From Numida meleagris (taxonomy: Eukaryota; Chordata; Aves; Galliformes; Numididae), in NCBI RefSeq assembly GCF_002078875.1, contig NC_034421.1, forward strand, positions 629,955 to 693,954: a DNA stretch of 64,000 nucleotides, read 5' to 3'. Shown here one piece after another: positions 1 to 9,164 of this stretch. A program made the translations under genes and the position numbers. The notes below the pieces were generated by a model. The model had not been told where the DNA came from. It ran no database searches and worked only from the letters and a program-made list of their open reading frames with translations. Every line of letters starts with the position of its first letter. The first letter of the stretch is position 1.

Positions 1-64
1 GAGCACCTGAGTGCCTGGAGCAGGGGAGCCCCGATCCGTCCTCCCTCTCCCTCCCCTCAGTGGT

Positions 65-84
65 ACTTCCGGCTGCACTTCCGG
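65..84. promoter_or_regulatory. Tandem ETS-type boxes (ACTTCCGG x2)
   Basis: Two identical octamers, ACTTCCGG at 65-72 and 77-84, lie 12 bp apart in the CpG-rich segment. The octamer is the reverse complement of the CCGGAAGT core bound by ETS/GABP factors and is common in CpG-island promoters. Its presence argues for promoter activity but does not prove it, because the same bases could lie inside an exon. Confidence 0.35.
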
Positions 85-258
85 AACGCGTATGCACTCA
101 GAGCCTGGCCGGTTTGCCCCCAATCCTTTTCCAGCATGCCAGAGTTCAAACCGGAGGAGGCTGCATTCCTCAGCTCACCCTTTTTTCCAAACTGTTGCTG
201 GGAGGCATGTTTTAATTCCTCTTTCTTTGATATCTTGTTCTATAGCACCTGTATCTCA

Positions 259-264
259 AATAAA
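259..264 (+). terminator. Candidate poly(A) signal AATAAA (+)
   Basis: This AATAAA lies about 200 bases after the strong acceptor at 51-60 and is followed within 25 bases by a T/G-rich stretch, the usual layout of a vertebrate cleavage site. AATAAA is frequent in AT-rich DNA, so only the pairing with the acceptor gives it weight. Confidence 0.3.
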
Positions 265-417
265 GGCTCTGTCATCGCCTTTGTTTGCTTTACAGAGTTT
301 CTTCGAAAATGATGTGTTTCAAATACATACCCACTTTACTAAACATTAACTATCTGTGCAAATCCAAGTGCGCCCACAGAATTAGAGCAAAATAGCAGAT
401 CAACGCCCTTCCTTAAA

Positions 418-1290
418 ATCATAGAATCACAGAATCCTTAGTGTTCGAAGGGACCTCTGAGGGCCATCTAGTCCAACTCCCCTGCAATGCACAGGGACAC
501 TGCAGCTCCATCAGGCTGCCCAGGGCCTGACCCAGCCTTGCCCTGAAAGTCTCCAGGGACAGGGCAACAACCACATCTCTGGGCAACCTGTTCCAGTGCC
601 TCACCACCCTCCATATACCCAACCTAAACCTACCCTCTTTCAGCTTGAGGCCGTTTCCCCTTCTTCTGTCACCACAGACCCTGCTAAAGAGTCTGTCCCC
701 TTCTTTCCCGTAGCTCCCCTTTAGATACTGACAGGCCGCCCTCAGGTCACCTCGCAGCCTTCTCTTCTCCAGGCTGAACGGCTCCAGCTCTCTCAGCCTG
801 TCCTCATAGGAGAGGTGTTCCATTCCATGGATCATTTTTGTGGTCCTTCCCAGGATGCACTCCAACAGCTCCGTGTCTCTCCTGTACTGAGCACTCCCCA
901 TCTGGACGCATTGCTCCAGGTGAGGTCTCACCAGTGCAGAGCAGAGGGGCAGGATCACCTCTCTTGCCCTGCTGGCCATGCTGCTTTGGATGCAGCCCAG
1001 GATACGGTTGGCTTTCTGGGCTGCAAGGGCACATTGCTGGCTCGTGCCCAGCTTCCCATCCACAATTACCCCCAGGTCTTTTTTGGCAGGGCTGCACTCA
1101 ATCCTTTCATCTGCCAGCTTGTATTGGCAGTGGGGGTTGCCTTGACCCAGGTGCAAGATCTTGCATTTGGATTTGTGAACCTCATGAGGTTCAGCTGGGC
1201 CCACTGCTCAGCCTGTCTAGGTCTCTTAGGATGGCATCCCATCCCTCTGCTGTATCACCACACCCTGCAGTCTGGTGTCAAATTGTAATC
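418..1290 (-). mobile_element. CR1 LINE, 5'-truncated, ORF2 C-terminal part plus 3' tail
   Basis: A chicken-repeat-1 non-LTR retrotransposon read on the minus strand. The 3' end is at the left, where ATCATAGAATCACAGAATCC is the reverse of the CR1 tail, and the copy breaks off near 1290. This gives the usual 5' truncation. The minus strand carries an uninterrupted 261-codon frame (1204-419) with the CR1 ORF2 C-terminal signature, including KDLGVIVDGKL, ALVRPHLEQCVQ, RLRELEPFSLEKRR and HWNRLPRDVV (about residues 43-190). The reverse transcriptase catalytic core is absent, so the copy cannot move by itself. The stop that follows LGSL(V) in the copy at 7.2 kb is missing here, so the frame reads through the 3' untranslated part into the tail. 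The lack of other frame damage suggests a fairly young copy. Confidence 0.95.
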
Positions 1291-2215
1291 TAGAACAGAA
1301 TTATATGCAAGCCTTGCAGACTCAATTCCACTTTGACTGGACTTATAAAATGTTTAAACATCCTGTGTTATCTATTAGTGGATTTTTACAATGGCATCTC
1401 ATGACATTATTATGGAAAAATAATATCTTCAAGCAAATACATACATAACTGTAATTTGATAAGCACAAATATTTGTGCAATATTCTTGTTCAAACATTTT
1501 GTGAAATCTGAAATCTCTTTAGGAAAAGTCAATCAGACTGTAACAGAACAAGCTTTGTCCCTCTATCTCTTGTTTTGAAGTAATACTCTAAATATATTGT
1601 GGATTATATTTTTACTCATACCATATTTATTGTTTCAGGAATGTAAGGTGATAAATAATTGCATCATTATCAAGAGAAAATAACAGGGAAAATAGGCAAA
1701 AGAGCATCTCATTTTATCTGAAAAAGGTTTGTCTAAAACCTACAGCAACACTAAGCAAGAGGAATAAACTATATTCTCATAGATATGTTTTCCTTTGTGC
1801 AGAGGCCACTTTATCAATTATTTTTGTAGCAAGAATTCAAAGAACTCAGACCTTTTACTAATGAAAAGAAAATGTCTAGAGAAATACTGTAATAAGAATG
1901 TGTGCTAAGCTGGTGTCATTAGGATGAATATACAACCAAGTTCAAGAAGAATTTTCTTGTATTTACAACACAGAGTATTGTAGTCTTGTACTCTAGAAGA
2001 ATATCCTTATACTTACAACACAGTAAGAATATAACCAAACAAGCACTAAAAGCCAGTGTTAACAGAGTGAGGGGAAGGGGGGAAGGATGATCTTAACAGA
2101 AAACCTAGAATAAAGAAATCAACAAGATGCCTTCTTTTGACAGCACTTAGAAATACATCAATATTTCTCAATTCAATCCATACAAACATCGAGGCAGAGA
2201 CAGATGTCTAAGTGT
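1291..2215. other. Non-repetitive AT-rich spacer
   Basis: I see no repeat, RNA gene or credible exon here. The segment lies between the CR1 copy and the candidate minus-strand poly(A) site. It contains a short near-duplicate near 1945-2030 (two similar stretches containing CTTACAACACAG-like sequence), probably a local duplication. Confidence 0.5.
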
Positions 2216-2403
2216 GCAATGAAATGAAAGGCCCTTTATTGGGGTACAAAGAAACTGGTTTTCAGAGCACCAATTTGAGAAGACAGAGTCATTTTCAAAA
2301 AAAGTTTATCAAACAACCTTTCCCACCAAAGTTGCCAACAAATACACACATTAAATAAATAGGCTCGTCTTGGGTACAGCCAGGATGCCAGTCCACTCAT
2401 CAC
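2216..2403 (-). other. Candidate 3' terminal exon of a minus-strand transcript
   Basis: On the minus strand a good acceptor (TTTTTCCTTAG at about 2414-2404) opens an interval of ~190 bases. It ends in AATAAA (2240-2235), with a CA cleavage candidate near 2216 and TGTCT/TTTGT downstream. Joined to the exon at 3039-2970, one frame crosses the junction and adds 16 codons (DEWTGILAVPKTSLFI) before TAA at 2353-2351. Another frame stops at the junction (AGG TGA TGA), which would make this exon pure 3' UTR. No family was recognised. This could be the end of a protein gene or of a lncRNA. The call rests on splice and poly(A) signals only. Confidence 0.4.
2235..2240 (-). terminator. Poly(A) signal AATAAA of the minus-strand candidate transcript
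   Basis: The reverse complement of TTTATT at 2235-2240 is AATAAA, followed on the minus strand by GGGCCTTTCATTTCATTGCA and then a T/G-rich stretch. Spacing to the CA near 2216-2219 is about 15-20 bases, typical for vertebrate cleavage. Confidence 0.4.
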
Positions 2404-2969
2404 CTAAGGAAAAAGTGAACAAGCATATTGTTTTCTTGTGTTTACTTTGTGCATGTGATATCACAGTGCTTAAACTGCAGATGCTTTCCATGTAGCCTGT
2501 TGGGTTTTTTGTTTCTATTTTTTACTTTACGACCTTACTTTTCTTCAGCATTCCACAATCAGGAAAGCAGGGCTCCAACATGCAAACACTCTGCAAGACC
2601 GAGTGAAATGAAATCCCTTTCTGATAAAAAAAAAGTTCCTGGTCTAAACAAAAAAGATGGGAGCTGGAAGAAAAACCATCACCAGAAGGCTAGGAACTAG
2701 GAAACATTTAGCCACGCTATTGATTAGCTTCATGGCTCTATTTTGATTTAACTTACTATTGCAGTTTTCCTATGAGTTTAGCATTTCTAATTTGATTTGT
2801 TAGTGATTACACAGAAATAACCCTTTTGCTCAAAATTCACAAAAAGCCAATGGCACAACTCAAAATTTTGAATTCCTATCAAAAGAGAAAATAAAGATTC
2901 TTGACTCCAAACAGAGAGGTCTGGTATTTTCATACCTATTAGGAAAAAAAAGCATCTCTTCGTACTCAC

Positions 2970-3039
2970 CTGCACATATAATTCCCAATCTCAGCAGTGT
3001 TTGTAGGGTTTGTCTGCTGCTGTGCTCTGGTGACCAGGA
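2970..3039 (-). other. Candidate internal exon, minus strand (70 bp)
   Basis: The minus strand has an acceptor TTCTTGTCTTCACAG (ending at 3040) and, 70 bases on, the ideal donor CAG|GTGAGT (GT at 2969-2968). One frame is open from the acceptor (SWSPEHSSRQTLQTLLRLGI...) and continues across the next junction. That frame also extends upstream through the acceptor. The phase-1 frame is open too and stops two bases into the next exon. With two usable frames the coding state is undecided. The splice pair is the best on this strand in the left 5 kb. Confidence 0.4.
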
Positions 3040-3088
3040 CTGTGAAGACAAGAATCTTCTTTGCAGTTCTTCAGAATTTTGCGGAATC

Positions 3089-3121
3089 CAGTGTTCCTCC
3101 GGGGAGGAACACAGTGTTCCT
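3089..3121. promoter_or_regulatory. Perfect palindromic steroid-receptor-type element in nested inverted repeats
   Basis: Bases 3106-3120 read GGAACACAGTGTTCC: the half-sites GGAACA and TGTTCC are exact inverted copies with a 3-base spacer. This is the architecture of GR/AR/PR/MR response elements. The left half-site is also the right arm of a 10-bp perfect inverted repeat (3091-3100 with 3103-3112, 2-base spacer), and CAGTGTTCCT occurs directly repeated at 3089 and 3112. The element lies about 50 bases beyond the candidate 70-bp exon. A chance origin or a simple hairpin duplication is possible. Confidence 0.35.
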
Positions 3122-4148
3122 TCATACAAAATCCCTTCTGTACCCAGCTAGCTACCTTGGCCAGTGTGGTCTCACAGGCCAACAGTTCTCACCTCCATTA
3201 AATCAGAGAGAATTCGTGCACTGAAACTGGCATTTCATCCGCAGTTAACAGTGCAACGCGTCTCCTTTGGCTTTGCTGTTTTGTAATTGCAGGAATAGAC
3301 CTGCACCTGGGAGTCCATGTGGCAGGTAGCTCTAGCAGGGCCCACTGCCCTGCACAGCAGATGAACGCTCACGAGCAGGGCTAACAGCACCTTCCAATTC
3401 ACAAGAAATAAACTTTTTACTTCAAAGGAACTGAACCTAAGAGGCACGCTGTGACTACATATCCAAAAATTCACATTACTCTTAGATCCATTTCAAAGCT
3501 ACAGCTCTTCCCTTTATTCACTAAAACTCAAAAACTTTTAAAATGAAACTCCTAGCAAACTGCAGTTAAGTTCCACACACTTCCTATAGGTTATAATTAC
3601 TCTGTGAACATAAAATACACACAAGAATTATTATGTATACATACATAATGCATTTCCAAATGTCTTAAAAACTCACTGTATTCAAATACCTACCAAAAGC
3701 CGTGTATGGGGACAAAACATGGCTAGGTTACCTGCCAACTCCCACACCTCCTGCTTTACACTTAGCTAGTTTCATTCACTCCCTTTGTGCACACAAAGCA
3801 ACAACATTTGATTAGTCTTTCCACATTCCCCATCTAACAGTAAGATCTAATCCTAAAAAGATTGTGTTATTAGAGCCTGGCATTTGCTGTGATTGCACTC
3901 CTCACAACGGAAGATGCAATCAGAGAAAGAATTTATGTCCTGTAATTCAATGAATGAATGTGCTTCTCCAGTAATTTCTTTAGTAATTACTTGTGCAAAG
4001 TATGTGTTTCTGTAATTGAAATTCTACAGTGTACAATCATTTATTAAAATAGATTATTTATTATGGCATTTTCCATCTTCATTTCATTACTTTCCTTCAA
4101 TACAATGCTTTCATATTCACATTTTTAATTCATTTTATTGGTCTGGAG
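3122..4148. other. Non-repetitive spacer
   Basis: This is AT-rich sequence without a recognisable repeat. On the minus strand a 28-base interval near 3190-3217 is flanked by TTTCAG and GAG|GTGAGA, but the acceptor lacks a pyrimidine tract, so I do not call it an exon. Confidence 0.4.
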
Positions 4149-4296
4149 ATGCTGAAAGTTGCAGTGTAACTTATAAGCATTCAAACAGAAAAGCGTGTTA
4201 TGAAGTGGGAACAAGACGGGAGAGGACAAAGCAAGGCACTGATGAGGAGATGCATTTCTCCAGAAATTCCATTGCTCACTTTCAGCAAAGCAGCCG
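4149..4296 (+). other. Weak candidate exon, plus strand (148 bp)
   Basis: A T-rich stretch ends in GGTCTGGAG at 4148 and a strong donor CCG|GTAAGT follows at 4296/4297. The frame through this interval is open and hydrophilic (...RRERTKQGTDEEMHF...). The acceptor is only fair, the strand is opposite to the neighbouring candidate exons, and no family is recognised. It may be chance. Confidence 0.15.
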
Positions 4297-5201
4297 GTAA
4301 GTAAAACAGTAAAATATTCTCTAACATTCCCCTAGTTTATGTAGTCATTCAACTGTAAAGAACACGGTAATGACCTTAATTAGCATTCCTACCCTCTAAC
4401 AAGTATTCCTGAGGGGGCAGTAAAAAGAAACACAATATCTTCAGGGAAAAGCTGTAAAGGAAATCCTGAAGCACCCATTTGTTCATTTATTTCCTCGCCA
4501 GAAAGTACTGAAGACATCTTTATTAGTCATAAAAACGCTTCTCCTGAGCAAATAATTTAGTTAGGTATCAAAGACCTTTTAAAACTGTTTGTCCAAATGG
4601 AGCTGGAGAGGGAGACAAGAGATTAGACTACTAATCAGTCTCTCGGTAGAAAAACTAAATTTTATAAGTCAATGTATTAGGGTATGCATCAACCTGAAAT
4701 TAAATGCGGAAATTGATGCAAGTTCTCATCAGGCAGAATACAATCAAACTTTTAACAGCAGCCACGGTGATGACTGCCTGAGTGTGCAGACCACTACACT
4801 CCCCCTGCTGCAGGGCCTGCAGCAAACTAGGCAAGAACAACTCCAGCAAGCAATGCAATGGGAAGCAAGGGGTGGTGGCTACTGGGGGAGAGAAATCAGG
4901 GGAAGAGACAAAAGGAAGACAGAAAATAGCTAACAAGTCATTTACTGCCGCAAGGGGAAAAAAAAAAAGCCAAAACCATTCAGAGGAGAGAGGTGATACC
5001 TCCCAGAGCCTTGTGGAAATGCTGCTGGGTGCGATGGGCTGAGCCTCACAGTGGCAAAGCACTCACTCAGAGGTTTGCTCATCTCTCTGCAGTAGGATGG
5101 AGGAGAGAATCAGAGTGCTAAAGCAAGAAAACTCACAGGTCTAGACAATGACAGCGTAAGAAGTGAAAAAAAAAGCTATGCCAAAGCAATTGGTCACTCA
5201 C

Positions 5202-5387
5202 CACCTCCCACCAGCTCACCGACGCCCAGCCAGACACTCTGAGCAATGGCTCCCTTGGAAAGACCAAACCCTCCACACTTACTGATGAGCGTGATGTTAC
5301 ACGGCTTTGATCATCCTTTCAGCCAATTCAGATGAGCTGTCCCATGCACGTACCCTCCCCATGTCTTGCCACCTCCCAGTATACTTG
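5202..5387 (-). other. Candidate exon block, minus strand
   Basis: The interval is GC-richer than its flanks. On the minus strand it opens after a strong acceptor (CTCATTCTGCCCTCACAG, exon base 5387) and ends at the strong donor GGTG|GTGAGT (exon base 5202). A second donor, ATCA|GTAAGT (exon base 5283), and an acceptor TCTTTCCAAG (exon base 5253) could split it in two. No single frame is open across the whole block. A 27-29 codon frame fills the 5' half up to a TAA, and a frame containing KGAIAQSVWLGVGELVGG fills the 3' half. That pattern suits a UTR or lncRNA exon better than an internal coding exon. It would lie upstream of the exons at 3039-2970 and 2403-2216. Confidence 0.3.
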
Positions 5388-7190
5388 CTGTGAGGGCAGA
5401 ATGAGAAACAAAGAAAGCTCTGACACAGTTTAATCAATGATCGGCATCAATGAAAATATTGATGGGTTACCAACACAGCTCCAGTCATAAATCCACAGCA
5501 CAGCACCCTACTTCCCGTGGCCAGGCCCAGCACAGCAGCATCCTGCACTCATCTTGCAGGGCTCCTGCACTCCCCCTGCCTTCCTCCAGCCTGAGAAAGG
5601 CTGCCAAAGAGCCTGGAGAAGGAGAGTTTGATTTTACTCAGAGTAGACAACTGAGTTTTGGAATGAGTAATGCTGTGCTTGTAAAATGGAAAGAGTATCT
5701 TCAAGGTTATGTTTTCTGCTGTTTCAGCAGTTGTAGGTCATCTGAAAAGACTGCTAAAAGCAGCTGAAATGAGAGAGCATTGCTAGGTTTTAGTACAAAG
5801 TTCCTGTGACTTAGGGCTGTAACTTTGATACATAAAGTATTTAACAGACTCCATCTATCATGCCTGCATAACAGTTTGAAGACATCTTTTACGTAGCACT
5901 TTATCACAAATATTTCAGACTTAAGAAAATAAAGACGTATAATTTTATGAAGAGCTTTCCTATTTTCAGTTTTATATCCCATTGTATCAAATCCTGGCAA
6001 CTGTGAAAAAGGCTTAGCTAAAGAATGCTACCTACTACGCAGAAAGGAAACCTTCCTCACTTTCAATTGTAAATGACTTTTATAATTGCAAGTGAGTATC
6101 TCATTTTTCCTCTGACATGACCTGCTCTGTGAAAATCAATATTTCATTATAAAGCTGTAAGGTGAAGCAATTCTGGATCAGAATGCACAGTGAGTCTCTC
6201 CTCCTTGCCTGTCTCTAATGATACAAATGCAGTGAAGCTTCGGTCAGTGGGAGTTTTGCCCATCAACTTAAAGTTATTTAATAGCACTGTGCATTTCATT
6301 CAGAGGAGACATAAATTTAAATAATCCAAACTACCTATAATGAAGATATCTTGTTCTGCGAGCTTGTGTCAAAATTATGTGAACTGCTTTTTCTCAGTCA
6401 CAGCTGGAATAACTTACTGCACAGATACTTCCATAGCAAACACTGCCCTAAGCGGCAACTTCTTCATCTGAAACAAGACTTCACTGGCAAGGCGTTCTAA
6501 AGAACAAGAACCAATGGCAAATGTCCTGTGTATTTTGTTCCTTTTCAAGGAATTTTAAACTTGATATTATCTCCTTAGGAGTGAGTTGAATATATGGCAA
6601 TAGAAGCCAGAACTTTTTAGTCCCTTTTCTTAATATTTTACAACCACAATGAATTCAACGTATTGAAATAAATTAGCTCTTAAAGTTTAGAAACTTAAGA
6701 TCAGGGAATGCAGGCTCATTTCTAAGCGAAATTAATCATGGCACTAAATGCAGTTATGCTGTGGATCGAGAGACAAATTGAAAGATATCCAAGTCTGTGC
6801 TAATAGAATCCAGGTGTACCTTCTGGTCCCTTGTCTGCATGTGTTTCTATTTGTTCTGTGTTCATAAGGTAAAATACTGAGAACAACAGGCACCTGAAGT
6901 GATGGCAAAAGCACCTATGCTGAGACCATGGGTAAATATCAATAAAAACTATTTTACTTCAGCAGATAATATTATCCAAATGCTACAACATGCATCTGAT
7001 AACCGTTGAGATGATCCACTTAATTTTATCTGCTTACCCTGTTGTCCATAGAGTCCTTACAAGTACTTTTAGAAAAGCAATAACAAAAAGAAAAAAAGCT
7101 CAGAGAAGACACACAGGGAATACACAATTTTTGTTTACAATGAAATTTCCAAGAGTCTTTTAACAGGTGTTGGGTCTTCATTCTGCATAC
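5388..7190. other. Non-repetitive spacer
   Basis: I see no repeat, RNA gene or splice-bounded open frame that I can support. Open frames such as the one at 5450-5767 (+) are short, S/Q-rich and lack credible exon borders. Confidence 0.5.
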
Positions 7191-8012
7191 AGGACCTGGA
7201 TAGGCTGGAGAAGTGGGCCCACGAGAACCTAATGAGATTCAGCAAGGCCAAGTGCAAGGTGCTGCACCTGGGCTGGGGCAATCCCAGGTATTTATACAGA
7301 CTGGGGGAAGAACTCCTTGAGAGCAGCCCTGCAGAGAAGGACTTGGGGTCCTGGTGGATGAGAAGCTGGATGTGAGGCTGCAGTGTTGTCTTGCAGCTCG
7401 GAAGGCCAACTCTATTCTGGGCTGCATTAAGAGAGGAGTGGGCAGCAGGGAGGGGGAGGCGGTGGTCCCCCTCTACTCGGCTCTTGTGAGGCCCCATCTG
7501 CAGCACTGTGTCCAGGCCTGGGGCACCCAGCACAAGAAAGACGTGGAGCTCTTGGAACCAGTTCAGAGGAGGCCACCAAGATGATCAGAGGCTGGAGCAC
7601 CTCTCCTTTGAGGAAAGGATGAGGGAACTGGGCTTGTTTAGATTGGAGAAGAGAAGGCGCCGGGGAGCCTCATTGTGGCCTTCCAATATTTAAAGGGAGG
7701 GTATAAACAGGAGGGGTAACAATTGTTTACAAGGGTGGATAGTGATAGGACAAGGGAAATGGTCTTAAACTAAGACAGAGGAGATTTAGGTTGGCTATTA
7801 GAAGGAAGTTTTTCACTCAGAGGGTGGTGACGCACTGGAACAGGTTGCCCAAGGAGGTTGTGGATGCCCCGTCCCTGGAGGCATTCAAGGCCAGGCTGGA
7901 CGTGGCTCTGGGCAGCCTGGTCTAGTGGATGGCAACCCTGCACGCAGCAGGGAATTGAAACTCGATGATCTTTGAGGTCCTTTTCAACCCAGGCCATTCT
8001 ATGATTCTATGA
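7191..8012 (+). mobile_element. CR1 LINE, 5'-truncated, plus strand
   Basis: The copy begins at CAGGACCTGGATAGGCTGG and ends with the tail ATTCTATGATTCTATGA at 7996-8012. It covers the ORF2 C-terminal part and the 3' UTR, about 820 bases. The coding part is broken: pieces such as ALVRPHLQHCVQAWG (about 7481-7525) and LSFEERMRELGLFRLEKRRR (about 7590-7660) lie in different frames, so small indels have accumulated. The segment GGCAGCCTGGTCTAG (about 7913-7927) retains the normal ORF2 stop that is missing from the copy at 418-1290. It is non-functional and lacks the endonuclease and RT core. Confidence 0.95.
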
Positions 8013-9111
8013 CCAAACACAACGTAGGGTAACATACGAAAACAACCCTGCATACCATATATTTTTCCATGGAACAAGATGCACAGGAAGTAGGCTTCTT
8101 TAATCACTTCTGAATGTCAAGAGCCACCTCCATTTTCTGCCCTTCAGTAATTTCAATGAGGCAGCTCATGTCTGAAAGAGTATGGGGAAGTACTAGGAAT
8201 ACATTTGCTCTCTTGTGCAGATGTTCACCTAGAACTATTCCAGGTCCACACCTCTCTTACTCTGTAGATAGGATACTTAATTGCAGAATTAGTATTTTTA
8301 GCATGCCCCCTTTCACCTTGGGAAGTAACGATGTATAATTAATCCAGGAAATTCAGTTATTACGGGATACATACTCTAAATAGCTTTAGATTAAATCATG
8401 ATCTAAAGAGAAAACCTCATGAAAATATTTTTTGCTTCAACAAAATCCATAACACCCTTCCTGTCAGTCAAAAGGTGCTATATATAAAAGCTGAAAGACA
8501 ATATTAGACAACTGGGTGTTCTGATCCTTCTTTGTATGGATCGCAGCTATATAAAAGATACATGTATACCTAGCTTTTCTGCCACAATAACCAAAGGGCA
8601 TTGAAGCACTAATGCGTTTAGTTAATGTGATTAAGCAAGTACTAACAGTTCACAGAGCAGTCTGTACATATTGTTACCCTTAGCAGTTGGGTCCAACCAA
8701 CCATTATGAAACCAACAGCTTCCTTTTGATTGTTCATTGGTTCATTTCTCAAATTCATATTCAAAAAAGAAACAATTAGTATCTATCATTTATTGGGAAT
8801 TCCTGAGAATATCTGAGATGTTTTTAAACTTTCTTTCAAATGCCTATTTTCTTAACCTCAAGTTAATATAGCATGTGGAAACAGAAGGGGAATTTAATTT
8901 AAAACATAGCAGCTTCAGCTTTTCTGAAAACCATTCTAGCTTTTTTTTATGGAAGGTTTTTCTGCTGCTGAATTGTTTCCCCACTGCATGGAACAGGAAG
9001 AGAATCTGGACCAAGCAGATGGTTGGTTCTACAGTTGGTTTGAGTTCATCTGACAAAAGCCAGCATCGTGATGGACTGACTACATGATTGCTGCTTGCCT
9101 ACAAGCATGTC
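8013..9111. other. Non-repetitive spacer
   Basis: AT-rich unique sequence. The two overlapping ~70-codon frames near 8844-9087 lie on opposite strands and are shadows of each other, without splice or start context. Confidence 0.5.
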
Positions 9112-9164
9112 TAGACTTGATCTTAAGGGTCTTTTCCAATCTATTGATTCTCTGATTCTATGAT
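9112..9164 (+). repeat. CR1 3' tail remnant
   Basis: The stretch with CTTGATCTTAAGGGTCTTTTCC followed by GATTCTCTGATTCTATGAT matches the last ~50 bases of CR1, including a decayed ATTCTATG tail. Upstream sequence cannot be matched by eye, so this is either a very short insertion or the only recognisable part of an old one. Confidence 0.7.

Larger units (their letters stand above)
1..290 (+). other. CpG/ETS-rich segment: possible 3' terminal exon or promoter edge
   Basis: The first ~180 bases are clearly richer in GC and CpG than the rest of the window. A long pyrimidine tract ends in CTCCCCTCAG at 51-60, an excellent + strand splice acceptor. An AATAAA follows at 259-264 with a T/GT-rich stretch downstream. 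Read from base 61 the frame stays open for 83 codons to TGA at 310-312, but the other two frames are also long, so coding frame cannot be chosen. Two copies of ACTTCCGG (65-72 and 77-84) match ETS/GABP promoter boxes. Two readings compete: the last exon and poly(A) site of a gene entering from the left, or the edge of a TATA-less CpG promoter. An old LTR is a third possibility, since its left end is outside the window. No protein family was recognised. Confidence 0.35.

Noticed and set aside
815..1293. Plus-strand frames of 150-157 codons
   Set aside because: They are antisense shadows of the CR1 ORF2 on the minus strand.
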